Part shown: one piece after another, positions 1 through 9,497 of the stretch | Position numbering within the stretch: position 1 is the first letter of the stretch | How the letters are laid out: each line of letters starts with the position of its first letter | Assembly (NCBI RefSeq): GCF_900070325.1 | Contig: NZ_LN879430.1 | Location: 2,456,501 to 2,520,500 of the forward strand | DNA from: Herbinix luporum | GTDB lineage: Bacteria; Bacillota; Clostridia; Lachnospirales; Lachnospiraceae | Length of the DNA stretch: 64,000 bases | Direction: 5' to 3' | Position numbers and translations under genes: made by a program | Notes under the pieces: model-generated | The model's database searches: none | Told to the model about the DNA's origin: nothing | What the model saw: only the letters and a program-made list of their open reading frames with translations

Positions 1-1683
1 AAGATAACACATTACAAGACCATCCCAGTCATCTATATAATCACTGATAATTACATTTCTACCGGCAATAAGTAGAGTAATCACCGGCTTATTTAAGCTT
101 TTAGCCAAATCAATAGCAGCCTTATTATCCTTATGAGCTTTTTCACCGACTATGGATAAATCCTTGGTATCTCCCATAAATTCCGCATATGGCACTTCTC
201 CTATAGCCAGTAATACTATATCAGCTTCTTTTGCTTGTTCTTTATCTGTTATAATTTCATAACCATATTTTTTGCCATACTCCATAAGGCCTTCTAAGAT
301 GGTAACTCCCTCTGTAACCTTACTTCCGCCTATATCCATATCTCCCTGCCAAGTAAGTCCCCATCCGCCACACTGCATTCCCATATTATTTGCAGCAGGG
401 CCGGTAACAAAAATCTTTTGTCCCTTTTGCAGGGGAAGAATATTATTGTTATTTTTAAGTAGTACCAAAGACTTTTCAACCAATTGTTTGGCAAGCTTTC
501 TATATTCTTTACTTCCCAGCTCATTAACCTCTTTACTAACCTTATTCAAATATGGATCATCAAATAATCCCATATCTTGTTTTACAGTTAAAATTCTAGT
601 GACGGCATCATCAATTCTCTCTTCTCTTATCTTGCCCTCCTTTACTGCATTTACAAGGGTCATGTGTGCTTTTTCATAAGTAAAGGGCTCCATCAGCATA
701 TCTATACCGGCATTTACCGCCTTAATAACATTTTCCTCATAGCTACTTCCACTAAGGCCAGATACAGCCTCCCAATCAGATACCACAAAACCTTTAAATC
801 CATATTCATCCTTTAGTACCTTAGTAAGAAGATACTCATGCTCATGGAGTTTAACTCCGTTCCATGAAGAAAATGAGGCCATAATTATCTTAACACCCTG
901 GTCTACTAATTCCTTATAAGGTAGAAGATGTGTATTTCTAAGTTCTTCCTCTGATAAAATGGCATCTCCCCGGTCTATAAGATAATCCCCCTCACCGGTT
1001 CCAAATACCGCTCCTCCATCTGCCACATAATGCTTAGCAGTTGCAACAACCCCATGATCTGCCTGACCTTTGACATAGGCATGAGCCAGTTTCGTAACTA
1101 TATCAGGATTACTGGAATAGCATTCATAAGTCCTTCCCCATCTAGGATCCGTATTTACCGCTACACAGGGCGAAAAGTTCCAAGGCACTCTTATTAGCTT
1201 CATCTCTTCGGCAACCGCAGCTCCCATCTTGTACATAAGCTCCGGATCATTAGCTGCCCCAAGACCTATATTATGAGGAAAAACCACTGCCCCCTTAACA
1301 AGGGCCAAACCATGTACAGCATCGACACCATATATAATAGGTATACCCTTATCTGTACTTAAGGCTGCCCCCTGATAATTTGATATCATATCTTGCCAAT
1401 CTTCTATGGTGTTATTTTTAGGATAGGAGCCCCCTCCACTTAGTACAGAACCAAGCCACAATCTGTTAACATCATTATAAGGCATACTATCTCTAGCTCC
1501 CTGAACCATTTGTCCCACCTTTTCCTCCAAGGTCATGGAAGCTAGCAGTTCTTCAATTGATGTATCCTTTGAAAGACCTGTTTGTGGCAGGTCGGAGTCT
1601 ACATCTGATGATTTGTTCTTAGTACAAGCTGATAACATAAAAATGATAACTAATAGTAAGGCTAAATATTTATACCCCTTCAT
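1..1683 (-). CDS. Glycoside hydrolase family 3 beta-glucosidase, lipoprotein (3' end outside window)
   Basis: The reading frame is open from the ATG at 1681-1683 to the left edge, giving 561 residues without a stop, so the C-terminus is missing. The N-terminus is a lipoprotein signal with lipobox LSAC (Cys20), so the enzyme should be anchored outside the membrane. The GH3 N-terminal barrel is clear: a KHYVADG segment and the VVSDW motif whose Asp303 is the expected nucleophile. GH3 enzymes release glucose or other sugars from the non-reducing ends of beta-glycosides. GGGAGG lies upstream of the ATG and a TATAAT-like -10 at 1709-1714. Exact substrate cannot be told; xylosidase or glucosaminidase activity is possible but the motif set fits beta-glucosidase better. 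Confidence 0.92.
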   Translation of the reverse strand, partial: MKGYKYLALLLVIIFMLSACTKNKSSDVDSDLPQTGLSKDTSIEELLASMTLEEKVGQMVQGARDSMPYNDVNRLWLGSVLSGGGSYPKNNTIEDWQDMISNYQGAALSTDKGIPIIYGVDAVHGLALVKGAVVFPHNIGLGAANDPELMYKMGAAVAEEMKLIRVPWNFSPCVAVNTDPRWGRTYECYSSNPDIVTKLAHAYVKGQADHGVVATAKHYVADGGAVFGTGEGDYLIDRGDAILSEEELRNTHLLPYKELVDQGVKIIMASFSSWNGVKLHEHEYLLTKVLKDEYGFKGFVVSDWEAVSGLSGSSYEENVIKAVNAGIDMLMEPFTYEKAHMTLVNAVKEGKIREERIDDAVTRILTVKQDMGLFDDPYLNKVSKEVNELGSKEYRKLAKQLVEKSLVLLKNNNNILPLQKGQKIFVTGPAANNMGMQCGGWGLTWQGDMDIGGSKVTEGVTILEGLMEYGKKYGYEIITDKEQAKEADIVLLAIGEVPYAEFMGDTKDLSIVGEKAHKDNKAAIDLAKSLNKPVITLLIAGRNVIISDYIDDWDGLVMCYL

Positions 1684-1770
1684 AATATGACCCTCCCTTT
1701 TTTTCTTAATTATACTCCATTTATTGGAAAATTAATATAGGGAAATATGGTCTATTAGAAGGGGAAAAAA

Positions 1771-3145
1771 TTAATCTAACTTAAAATTTCGATTTCTATA
1801 ATAACTAACAACCCTATAATCAATTGCATCTTTCATATGTTTTAAAAATGCATCTAACTTTATTACATTTTTTAAGCTGTCATCTAGTGCTAATAAGCTT
1901 CCATCTTTCTTCTTAAAAAAATCACCGTGGGTTTTTACCATAAAATTAATGGGATTATCTTTGGCTAATTTAATGTATTCTTTTTTACCCCAGCTTTCAA
2001 AATCTCGGGTATTATTATGCCTAAGCATGTCAACTTTATTAGAACCTTTCCGGTAAAACTCATAAAAACTCTGATATACATCATCTTCATTTACCTGCAT
2101 CTTTATATGGCCCTTGTTATAAAAGGCCAGTAAAAGCGGCATCTTATATGTTTTTGACATACTTGTTGTTTCAATCATATTAATAAACTCTCTGCCCCTG
2201 CCTGAATATAATATTTTCTCCTCCTCTGACAGGCAATCCATTTCCATTAAAAAATCAAGATAAAAATTAAATATATTGAGTTTGCTTTTTGTTCTTATAT
2301 AATCATACAAATCAGAATCCATTTGTAAAAATAATTCCATTCTAGAAGGGATATGTTTTAAACTAGATTTAATCCTTTCGAATTCATCTAATATCTTATC
2401 TTTTAATTTTAACCCTTGTTTAGCCTGCACTTCAAAGATGTCAATAACACGAAAATCAAAATCTACAATACAATCATCAGGATATTCAAAATCAGCAATT
2501 GAGAATTTTCTGCTCTTTTTGTTATCTAACATTTTAGTGCCTGAGTTACTTAAAAATCCGGGAATAAGGTTGGGCTTTTTTATAATTACCTATAAAATCA
2601 AGCACATTAAGGTATTCTTTCCCTTTACTCTTTCTTAATCCACGTCCCAATTGCTGAAGAAAAACTGTAGGTGACTGAGTAGGCCGTAAAAACATAACCA
2701 TATCAATATCTTTTATATCCAGTCCTTCGTTAAACATATCGACAGAAAATATAACTTTAAACTTCCCATCTGCTAATCCTTTAACAGCTTCTCTTCTATC
2801 TATACTATATTCTCCCTGACTATCACTATATACAGCTACAGATGGAACACCAAAACGGCAAAACTCTGCTGCCATATATTCGGCATGTAACCTAGTGCTA
2901 CAAAAACCTAAGGCTTTTTTTGAATTATACTTCTTATAATGCTTATATATTAATTCACTTCTTCGATTAAGCATTAAAGCTTCTTCTAAATCTTTATCCA
3001 AATATCTACCGTTAATAAATCGAATCTTATCGTAATCTACAGTATCATCATAGATGCCATAATAATGAAAAGGAACCAGCCATCCCTTATTTATAGCTTC
3101 CTTTAAACGTAACTCATATACAACATTATAATCACAAAATCTCCC
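1771..3145 (-). pseudogene. Remnant of an SF2 DEAD/DEAH helicase, 5'-truncated and frameshifted
   Basis: Two adjacent minus-strand frames form one gene. The upstream piece (2546-3145) begins in-frame directly after a TAA at 3146-3148 with no start codon, and carries the helicase C-terminal lobe: GFCSTR, VDMFNEGLD, and the motif VI QQLGRGLR. It then ends prematurely. The downstream frame (1771-2532) continues the same protein: dropping one C from the CCC near 2571 turns KKAQPY into KKANLIPGFLSNSG and joins the two frames. The Walker A half is absent. The layout matches the C-terminal half of PLD/SNF2-like helicases of the DUF3427 group common in Firmicutes. A sequencing error could explain the frameshift but not the missing 5' half. 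Confidence 0.82.
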
Positions 3146-3181
3146 TTAAGTAGCTAGTAATTTCTTACCATGCCTACTTAA
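3146..3181. repeat. 8-bp inverted repeat at the break point of the helicase remnant
   Basis: TTAAGTAG (3146-3153) is repeated inverted as CTACTTAA (3174-3181) with a 20-base spacer. It lies between the end of the amidase gene and the truncated helicase frame. It lacks a T-run, so it is a poor terminator; it may be a scar or chance. Confidence 0.4.
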
Positions 3182-3203
3182 AGAGGATTATATTATTCTA
3201 TAT

Positions 3204-4097
3204 TTATTTCTTTCTCCCTGCTGCCAAGGCTTCTATTGTAGACTTACCAATTTTCTTTCCATCGTCACGCATATGAGTTCCCCAACCCAGTTGATCCCAA
3301 TATATAAGCACAGCAATCCTAGTTTTCGGTCCGTATACCCCATCTGTAGTAAGTCTTGGCACCCAGTTAGGCAGTACCCCATTAAGCTTTTCCTGGGCCC
3401 ATTTAATATCTGCTTTGGATGAGTTAGGGCTTATGGCCTTGGAAGGTATATATTTTTCAGGAACATACTTAACCTTGGCAAATTCACATACACCCATACA
3501 GATCTCTTTAGCACTTTCTTTCCAGAACTCTTTATTGGCCATCATCTCAGTTGCCTCTCTTAGGTTAGTCATAAAGGCCAGTTCCACCAATATAGCTGCC
3601 TTTACCCCAAGTTTATTACAATTTACTATGGCAAACTCCCCGGTCTTAACCCCTCTATTTTTCTGTTTTGTTCCCTTTATCAAATTCTTTAAAACCGCAT
3701 CTGCCAAGCCCTTAGACTGTCCCGGATACTTCTTATGAATAAAAACTCCAACTCCCTCTGCACTGTTAAAATTTTTTCCGTCCCCATAGGCATTAAAGTG
3801 AATAGAAATACTGTAGTCACATTTTGCCTTTGCTATAGCCTTCTGTCTTGTTGCTACAGGTGTGTCCGGATCATCATAAGGATTATCATCATTAAATCCG
3901 GTCTGCATGGTTTTAAAGCCGCATCTTTTTAATTCTTTAACCAATAGTGAGGCGACTCCTACATTGGCATAGTGTTCCCTATACTGTTCCCCTTTTTTAA
4001 TATCAATTACCCCATCTATATGTATGGCTTTAGGCATTGGGGGTGTTCTCTTGCCGGGGGTATTACTTCCATGTCCTGCATCAACATTTATTAACAT
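3204..4097 (-). CDS. N-acetylmuramoyl-L-alanine amidase (Amidase_3), endolysin-like
   Basis: A 297-residue amidase that should cut the bond between MurNAc and the L-Ala stem peptide. Zinc ligands and catalytic residues are visible: His9 in DAGHG, Glu41 in REHYAN, His100 in SIHFNA and Glu172 in VELAF. Residues about 228-297 form a peptidoglycan-binding-like tail (DGVYGPKTR). There is no signal peptide, which is typical of phage endolysins that need a holin rather than of secreted autolysins. The start has AAAGGAA upstream. No phage genes flank it; the nearest holin-like gene is about 31 kb away at 35572-35850. Confidence 0.88.
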   Translation of the reverse strand: MLINVDAGHGSNTPGKRTPPMPKAIHIDGVIDIKKGEQYREHYANVGVASLLVKELKRCGFKTMQTGFNDDNPYDDPDTPVATRQKAIAKAKCDYSISIHFNAYGDGKNFNSAEGVGVFIHKKYPGQSKGLADAVLKNLIKGTKQKNRGVKTGEFAIVNCNKLGVKAAILVELAFMTNLREATEMMANKEFWKESAKEICMGVCEFAKVKYVPEKYIPSKAISPNSSKADIKWAQEKLNGVLPNWVPRLTTDGVYGPKTRIAVLIYWDQLGWGTHMRDDGKKIGKSTIEALAAGRKK

Positions 4098-4257
4098 ACC
4101 ATCATTCCTTTTATTCTTGTTTTTATAAGCTTTTTATATATTATTCTTTAAATATATTCTGCAGTATTAAAATCGGTGCTTATACCCAGATATTAAAAAT
4201 GCGGTTCTATAAAAAATATGGTACAATTAATTAAATTTATATAGAAAGGTTATAGCA

Positions 4258-4947
4258 ATGATATTTAATTACGATATAAGATTTGGAAGCTTTATCAAAA
4301 GGCCAAACCGCTTTATTGCCCATATAGATTTAGATGGCCAAGAAATAATCAGCCATGTACCTAATACAGGAAGAATGCACGAATTATTAATTCCGGGAAC
4401 TTGTGTTTTGCTATCCTATCATCCTTCTGAAAAAAGAAAAACTAAGTATGAACTAAGAATGGTTAAAAAAAATGATAAATGGTTCTCCATCGACTCCCAA
4501 CTTCCCAATGCCCTGGCTTATGAAGCCATATCAAAGGGTGTTATTGAAGAATTAAAAGGATATACTGAGATTAAAAGGGAAGTAAAATATCAAAACAGCC
4601 GTTTTGACTTACAACTAAGTGGGGATAATCAGCTATGTTTTGTTGAAGTTAAGGGGGTTACTTTAGAAAAAGAAGGCTGGTCATACTTTCCCGATGCTCC
4701 CACAGAGCGGGGAAGAAAACATATAGATGAATTGATACATGCTGTACGGTCTGGTTATAGGGCTGTTCTTTTATTTATAGTCCAATTTGAGCAGGCCAAG
4801 GGTTTTTCACCTAATAAAGTTACAGATCCTGCTTTTGCAGCTAAGTTAAAAGAAGCTATAGAAGCCGGAGTTGAAGTGCTATCTTATGGCTGTATGATAA
4901 CACCTGAGGAAATTAAAGTGGTAGATAAGATACCTATTATAGTATGA
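4258..4947 (+). CDS. sfsA: SfsA family protein (sugar fermentation stimulation)
   Basis: The 229 residues match the usual SfsA length and pattern, with an N-terminal OB-like half (VPNTGRMHELL) and a nuclease-like half containing DLQL, FVEVKGVTLE and FPDAPTERGRKH. In E. coli SfsA is a nucleic-acid-binding protein linked to maltose use; its biochemical role in Firmicutes is not settled. GAAAGG lies before the ATG. It is followed by a separate gene on the same strand with about 75 bases between them. Confidence 0.93.
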   Translation: MIFNYDIRFGSFIKRPNRFIAHIDLDGQEIISHVPNTGRMHELLIPGTCVLLSYHPSEKRKTKYELRMVKKNDKWFSIDSQLPNALAYEAISKGVIEELKGYTEIKREVKYQNSRFDLQLSGDNQLCFVEVKGVTLEKEGWSYFPDAPTERGRKHIDELIHAVRSGYRAVLLFIVQFEQAKGFSPNKVTDPAFAAKLKEAIEAGVEVLSYGCMITPEEIKVVDKIPIIV

Positions 4948-5023
4948 TATTTTTATATGATGCTTTTATTTAAATATATATCACCGTATAAACTATAGAA
5001 TATTTCATAGGAGAATATAGATC

Positions 5024-6160
5024 ATGAAGGTTGTTGTAGCAATTGATTCACTAAAAGGAAGTCTTTCCTCCATGGAAGCCGGTATGGCTATTAAGGAAGG
5101 TATTCATAAAGCCTGTGAGGCAGAGGTGATTGTAAAACCCCTTGCAGACGGAGGGGAGGGAACTGTTGATGCTTTACTATACGGAATGGGGGGATATAAA
5201 GTTAAAATTGAAGCCACAGGTCCCCTCAATGATAAAATATCATGTTCATATGGAATATTAAAAGACAATAAAACAGCTATTATAGAGATTGCTGAAGCAG
5301 CCGGAATAAAATTGATAGCTGCAGACAAACTAAATCCCCTATATACCACAACCTATGGAGTAGGTGAGATGATTAAAGATGCCATACAAAGAGGCTGTCG
5401 CAATTTCATTATAGGTATAGGTGGAAGTGCCACTAATGACGGTGGAATCGGTATGCTAAAAGCCTTAGGTTATGACTTCTTTGATTCTAACGGCAATTCT
5501 CTCTCCCCCATAGGAAAAAACCTAGGTTTAATAGCAAACATAAGTGCAGATAATGCCTTAAAGGAATTATCTGAATGTTCTTTTAGGATTGCTTGCGACG
5601 TTAACAATCCCCTTTATGGCCCTATGGGGGCTGCTTATATCTTCGGCCCCCAGAAAGGGGCAAGTTCTGAAATGGTAGAAATACTTGACTTGGGCCTGCA
5701 AAATTATTCTGAGGCTGTTAAAAGGATTTTTGCTAAGGACACCGCAGCCATACCCGGTACCGGTGCTGCAGGGGGACTTGGATATGGATTTTTGACCTTT
5801 CTTAAGGCCAAGCTTGAATCCGGTATAGATATTATCCTTGATGAAATCAAGCTGGAAGATGATATTAAAGATGCCGATTTTGTAATTACCGGAGAAGGAA
5901 AATTAGACTTTCAGACTGCCATGGGTAAAGCCCCCATAGGGGTGGCTAAACTGGCAAAAAAGTATGGAAAGAAAGTCATTGCTTTTGGCGGCGGTGTAAC
6001 TGAAGATGCTTATAAATGCAATGAAGAAGGAATTGATGCCTTCTTCTCTATACTGCAACTTCCTATGACAGTGGAAGAAGCTATGGAATATGAAACAGCC
6101 AGAAAAAACTTGGTAGCAACATCTACTCAAGTCTTTAGGCTGATTAATGCATTAAACTAA
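5024..6160 (+). CDS. Glycerate kinase
   Basis: A 378-residue glycerate kinase of the GarK/GlxK family, which phosphorylates glycerate to phosphoglycerate. Diagnostic segments include the N-terminal AIDSLKGSLSS, the LADGGEGTVDA loop, the IGIGGSATNDGG segment and the C-terminal TGEGKLDFQT. GGAGA lies just before the ATG. It ends 4 bases before the convergent Crp/Fnr gene. Which carbon at glycerate is phosphorylated (2 or 3) cannot be read from sequence. Confidence 0.94.
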   Translation: MKVVVAIDSLKGSLSSMEAGMAIKEGIHKACEAEVIVKPLADGGEGTVDALLYGMGGYKVKIEATGPLNDKISCSYGILKDNKTAIIEIAEAAGIKLIAADKLNPLYTTTYGVGEMIKDAIQRGCRNFIIGIGGSATNDGGIGMLKALGYDFFDSNGNSLSPIGKNLGLIANISADNALKELSECSFRIACDVNNPLYGPMGAAYIFGPQKGASSEMVEILDLGLQNYSEAVKRIFAKDTAAIPGTGAAGGLGYGFLTFLKAKLESGIDIILDEIKLEDDIKDADFVITGEGKLDFQTAMGKAPIGVAKLAKKYGKKVIAFGGGVTEDAYKCNEEGIDAFFSILQLPMTVEEAMEYETARKNLVATSTQVFRLINALN

Positions 6161-6164
6161 GCTA

Positions 6165-6854
6165 TTATTCCAAACACTGAGCCAATCTTTCCTTATCTAA
6201 AATCTTAAAACTGCGGCCATACAAATCTATCAGTCCGTCATTCTTCATCCTGGTAAGCTCCCTGCACATAGAAGTACGAGATACATTTAAAAAATCCGCC
6301 AGTTCTGTTCGGTTTAATGGTATCTGAAATGTATTACTGCCGTTTTCTAAAGAAGCTTTTAGTAGGTAGCTTGCCAGTTTTTCACGCATTCCTTTTAGTG
6401 TTAAAAGTTCTAACTTATAATTTAAAATCACATTCTTTTCTCCCAGTATCACCATCATATTTTGAATCAAGCCGATATGAAAAGAACAAGACTGGCCACA
6501 ACTTTTTATTATTCTCTCATAAGGAATCAGAAGAATTTTAACCGGCTCCATGGCCTGAACCGTAACCGGAGACAGACGGGTTGCCGTACAGACAATGCCC
6601 TCCGCAAACATATGGGAAGGATCTAAGATGGCTATGATGTGCTTATTTCCTGCCAAGCTTTCCTTAAGTATCTCAAGTCTGCCTGATAGCACAATTCCGA
6701 TATGATCAAGCCTATCTCCCGCAAAAAAAAGATATTCTTCTTCATTATAATGTTTTACCTGGGCACTAAGACAGGCCAAAAGATGCTTGTAATCTGCTTC
6801 TTCAATTCCTCGAAAAAGGACACATTTTTTTAATATCGGAAAATACTTCTCCAA
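6165..6854 (-). CDS. Crp/Fnr family transcriptional regulator, divergent from hcp
   Basis: The 229 residues hold a cyclic-nucleotide-binding-type beta roll (about 1-125) and a C-terminal winged helix with the recognition region RTELADFLNVSRTSMCREL (about 176-194). There is no clear Fnr-style N-terminal cysteine cluster; the scattered cysteines do not form a known Fe-S pattern. It faces hcp across 176 bases, the arrangement known for HcpR-like regulators that respond to nitric oxide, so control of hcp is a sound inference. Both genes have a matching AT-rich repeat upstream. The effector is not known. Confidence 0.9.
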   Translation of the reverse strand: MEKYFPILKKCVLFRGIEEADYKHLLACLSAQVKHYNEEEYLFFAGDRLDHIGIVLSGRLEILKESLAGNKHIIAILDPSHMFAEGIVCTATRLSPVTVQAMEPVKILLIPYERIIKSCGQSCSFHIGLIQNMMVILGEKNVILNYKLELLTLKGMREKLASYLLKASLENGSNTFQIPLNRTELADFLNVSRTSMCRELTRMKNDGLIDLYGRSFKILDKERLAQCLE

Positions 6855-6888
6855 TTTATATCCCTCCTATTATAAATTAAAGTTTTGA

Positions 6889-7010
6889 TTTTTATTTTAA
6901 ATTTTTATATTTTTGTTGCTATAGCTACACTTTTTATTTCATGATTGTATTATACTCACCATAGAACAGCGATGTCAACTAAAACATTCAAATCAAATTT
7001 AAAATAAAAA
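6889..7010. promoter_or_regulatory. Divergent promoter region with a 16-bp inverted repeat, likely operators for the Crp/Fnr regulator and hcp
   Basis: TTTTTATTTTAAATTT (6889-6904) recurs as its exact reverse complement at 6995-7010. One copy lies 34 bases before the regulator ATG and the other 20 bases before the hcp ATG, so each gene sees the same sequence in the same orientation. A TATACT -10 candidate for hcp is at 6951-6956 with no good -35, as expected of an activator-dependent promoter. The AT-rich content makes chance matches more likely, so this is a candidate only. Confidence 0.5.
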
Positions 7011-7030
7011 GTTTATAAGGAGAAGAAAGT

Positions 7031-8668
7031 ATGGAAAACAAAATGTTTTGTTATCAATGTCAAGAGACTGCCGGTTGTACCGGATGTACAAAGTTTGGTG
7101 TATGTGGAAAATCACCGGACCTTGCAAGAATGCAGGATTTATTAATATATGTAACAAAGGGCTTAAGTGCTGTTACAACCACATTACGGGCACAAGGGGA
7201 GAGCATTCCTGCACATGTTAATCATTATGTAACTATTAACCTTTTCACAACAATAACAAATGCTAACTTTGACGATGAAATCTTCTATCAAAGAGTTTTT
7301 GAAACCTTAAATCTTAAAAATGAATTATTAGCTAAGGTGGCAGATAAGACTAATCTTCCTGAAGCAGCTTTATGGACTGCTACCGACAGAGAAGAACTGG
7401 ATGAAAAATCTACAAAAGTAGGCATCCTTACAACTGAAAATGAAGACATCAGAAGTCTAAGAGAGTTAATTATCTATGGATTAAAAGGCTTAGCAGCTTA
7501 TATGAAACATGCCAATGAATTAAAATATGACAATGAAGAGATTAGTGCATTTATGCAAAAAGCACTGGCTTCCACTTTAAATGATCAATTAACCATTGAT
7601 GAACTTATTGCCCTAACCTTAGAAACCGGTAAAGTAGGCGTAGACGGCATGGCACTTCTTGATGCAGCTAATACAGGAACCTATGGTAATCCTGAAATTA
7701 CTAAGGTTAATATCGGTGTAGGAACAAGACCCGGTATCCTTGTATCTGGCCATGACCTAAGAGACTTAGAACAGTTACTGGAGCAAAGTAAAGATTCCGG
7801 AGTAGATATATACACTCACTCCGAGATGCTACCTGCCCACTACTACCCTGCTTTCAAAAAATACAATCATTTTGTAGGTAACTATGGTAATGCTTGGTGG
7901 AAACAAAAAGAAGAGTTTGAAAGCTTTAACGGACCTATCCTTATGACAACAAACTGTGTTGTTCCCCCTGCACCTTCATACAAAAACAGATTATTTACCA
8001 CAGGGGCAGCAGGAGTTCCCGGTTGCAAACATATAGATAGAGACGAAAATGGATACAAGGACTTCTCAGAGATTATCGAACTGGCTAAGACTTGTCAGGC
8101 ACCTACAGAAATTGAAAAAGGTGAAATTATCGGCGGATTTGCCCATGCACAGGTATTTGCTCTGGCAGACCAGGTTGTTGAAGCTGTAAAATCCGGTGCT
8201 ATCCGTAAATTCTTTGTAATGGCTGGATGTGACGGACGTCAAAAAGCAAGAAATTACTATACTGATTTTGCAAAGGCTCTTCCTAAGGATACTGTAATCT
8301 TAACTGCAGGTTGTGCAAAATACAAATACAACAAGCTTGATCTTGGTGATATTAACGGTATTCCTAGGGTATTAGATGCCGGTCAATGTAATGACTCTTA
8401 CTCCCTTGCTTTAATCGCACTGAAATTAAAAGAGGCATTTGAACTTACCGATATCAACGAACTTCCTCTTGCTTTCAACATTGCATGGTATGAGCAGAAG
8501 GCTGTAATTGTTCTTCTTTCACTACTATACTTAGGAGTAAAGAATATTCATCTAGGCCCTACACTACCTGCTTTCCTATCACCTAATGTTGCAAAAGTAT
8601 TGGTTGAAAACTTCGGTATCTCAGGTATCGGAACCGTTGAAGATGATATAAAATTATTTTTAGAATAA
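7031..8668 (+). CDS. hcp: Hybrid cluster protein (hydroxylamine/NO reductase)
   Basis: A 545-residue Hcp. The N-terminal cluster cysteines are Cys7, Cys10, Cys19 and Cys25 (C-x2-C-x8-C-x5-C), the spacing of Hcp from strict anaerobes. Further conserved segments are [25 protein letters not shown] (Glu and His near the hybrid cluster), [18 protein letters not shown] and the late [10 protein letters not shown]. Hcp is cytoplasmic and protects against nitrosative stress, acting as an NO reductase in E. coli and as hydroxylamine reductase in vitro. No hcr reductase follows. AAGGAG lies before the ATG. Confidence 0.97.
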   Translation: MENKMFCYQCQETAGCTGCTKFGVCGKSPDLARMQDLLIYVTKGLSAVTTTLRAQGESIPAHVNHYVTINLFTTITNANFDDEIFYQRVFETLNLKNELLAKVADKTNLPEAALWTATDREELDEKSTKVGILTTENEDIRSLRELIIYGLKGLAAYMKHANELKYDNEEISAFMQKALASTLNDQLTIDELIALTLETGKVGVDGMALLDAANTGTYGNPEITKVNIGVGTRPGILVSGHDLRDLEQLLEQSKDSGVDIYTHSEMLPAHYYPAFKKYNHFVGNYGNAWWKQKEEFESFNGPILMTTNCVVPPAPSYKNRLFTTGAAGVPGCKHIDRDENGYKDFSEIIELAKTCQAPTEIEKGEIIGGFAHAQVFALADQVVEAVKSGAIRKFFVMAGCDGRQKARNYYTDFAKALPKDTVILTAGCAKYKYNKLDLGDINGIPRVLDAGQCNDSYSLALIALKLKEAFELTDINELPLAFNIAWYEQKAVIVLLSLLYLGVKNIHLGPTLPAFLSPNVAKVLVENFGISGIGTVEDDIKLFLE

Positions 8669-8714
8669 TCTAGGCTCCTCAACTTTCTTATATATAAATA
8701 AGCAATAATAATGT

Positions 8715-8759
8715 AAAGAGCTGCTGCATATGGAATTATTTATCCGGCAGCAGCTCTTT
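8715..8759 (+). terminator. Terminator-like hairpin after hcp
   Basis: AAAGAGCTGCTGC (8715-8727) pairs with GCAGCAGCTCTTT (8747-8759), a 13-bp perfect stem. The following tract is only weakly T-rich. Confidence 0.75.
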
Positions 8760-8812
8760 ATATAAAATAAATAATAATATCTTAGTATAAAATAAATTAA
8801 AATAGAATTGTA

Positions 8813-8831
8813 AATGATATATCATTATAAT
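8813..8831 (+). promoter_or_regulatory. 14-bp palindrome overlapping a -10 box before the unknown/hemerythrin pair
   Basis: AATGATATATCATT (8813-8826) is a perfect palindrome that runs into TATAAT (8826-8831), 15 bases before the ATG at 8846. No good -35 is seen. It has the look of an operator; the regulator cannot be named. Confidence 0.5.
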
Positions 8832-8845
8832 AGAAAGGATTTTAC

Positions 8846-9451
8846 ATGAGTGCATTTTTAGGACCGATTCATTACTGGTTATATAATAAGATACAGATAC
8901 AACAAAATATTGTAGATGAAATCCACAGCAGGTATGGCTTATCTTTAAAAGAAGAATGTGATGTAAGATACGGTGAATTTGATAATAGACCTTTAGAGGA
9001 AATAATAGATCAAAGCAATATCCATGGCTGGCTACAAGAAAGAGTCTCTCAAGTGGAGTACAAATATGCTTACAGCATAAAGGCTTTATTGGATAAAGAC
9101 CCTTCTTTATTAAGCCAGTTAGAAGAATTGCTTACCTTAAAGGGCAGGGAACTTGGACAAAACCTTAAGGAAACATCTAAGACAGCAGCCTTGTTATTTA
9201 AGGTAATATCCGATAATCTTCTTGACGGAATGCCCTGTGACCATGCCAATTCTTTGGTGGAAAATAGTGATGACCGTCTTGTTTGGAAGCGTAATCTCTG
9301 CGTCCATGAAGATTATTGGGCTGCTGTAGGAGCTGATATTTCTATTTATTACAGATTAAGAGAAGCCTGGATTAAAGGGCTAGTTGATGTATCTGGTTTT
9401 ACTTTCAAAAAAATTGATTCTGTAACTTATAGTATTGAAAAAGCAGCTTAA
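8846..9451 (+). CDS. Conserved protein of unknown function, paired with hemerythrin
   Basis: I do not recognise a named family. The 201-residue protein has no signal peptide or membrane segment and looks alpha-helical. Possible metal ligands stand out: His9, His60, the pair Cys131-x-His133, and Cys152-x-His154 followed by Glu155. The segment CVHEDYWAAVGADISIYYR is the most distinctive. It begins just after a palindromic promoter and is followed, 46 bases on, by the hemerythrin gene, so the two are probably one transcript. Location beside hcp suggests a role in NO or oxygen stress; that is inference. Confidence 0.75.
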   Translation: MSAFLGPIHYWLYNKIQIQQNIVDEIHSRYGLSLKEECDVRYGEFDNRPLEEIIDQSNIHGWLQERVSQVEYKYAYSIKALLDKDPSLLSQLEELLTLKGRELGQNLKETSKTAALLFKVISDNLLDGMPCDHANSLVENSDDRLVWKRNLCVHEDYWAAVGADISIYYRLREAWIKGLVDVSGFTFKKIDSVTYSIEKAA

Positions 9452-9497
9452 TATTAAGTACTTATAAACATTGTTTTTAATGAAACGGAGGGCTACC

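Noticed and set aside
272..679. 135-residue plus-strand frame
   Set aside because: It lies antisense inside the clear GH3 lipoprotein gene and has no ribosome site or recognisable protein pattern.
2540..2580. Programmed frameshift in the helicase
   Set aside because: The A-run before GCCC is not in the phase of a standard -1 slippery site, a +1 shift would be needed, and the 5' half of the gene is missing, so decay is the better reading.
3204..4097. Prophage or phage remnant around the amidase
   Set aside because: No capsid, terminase, integrase or portal genes lie nearby; sfsA and a glycoside hydrolase flank it.
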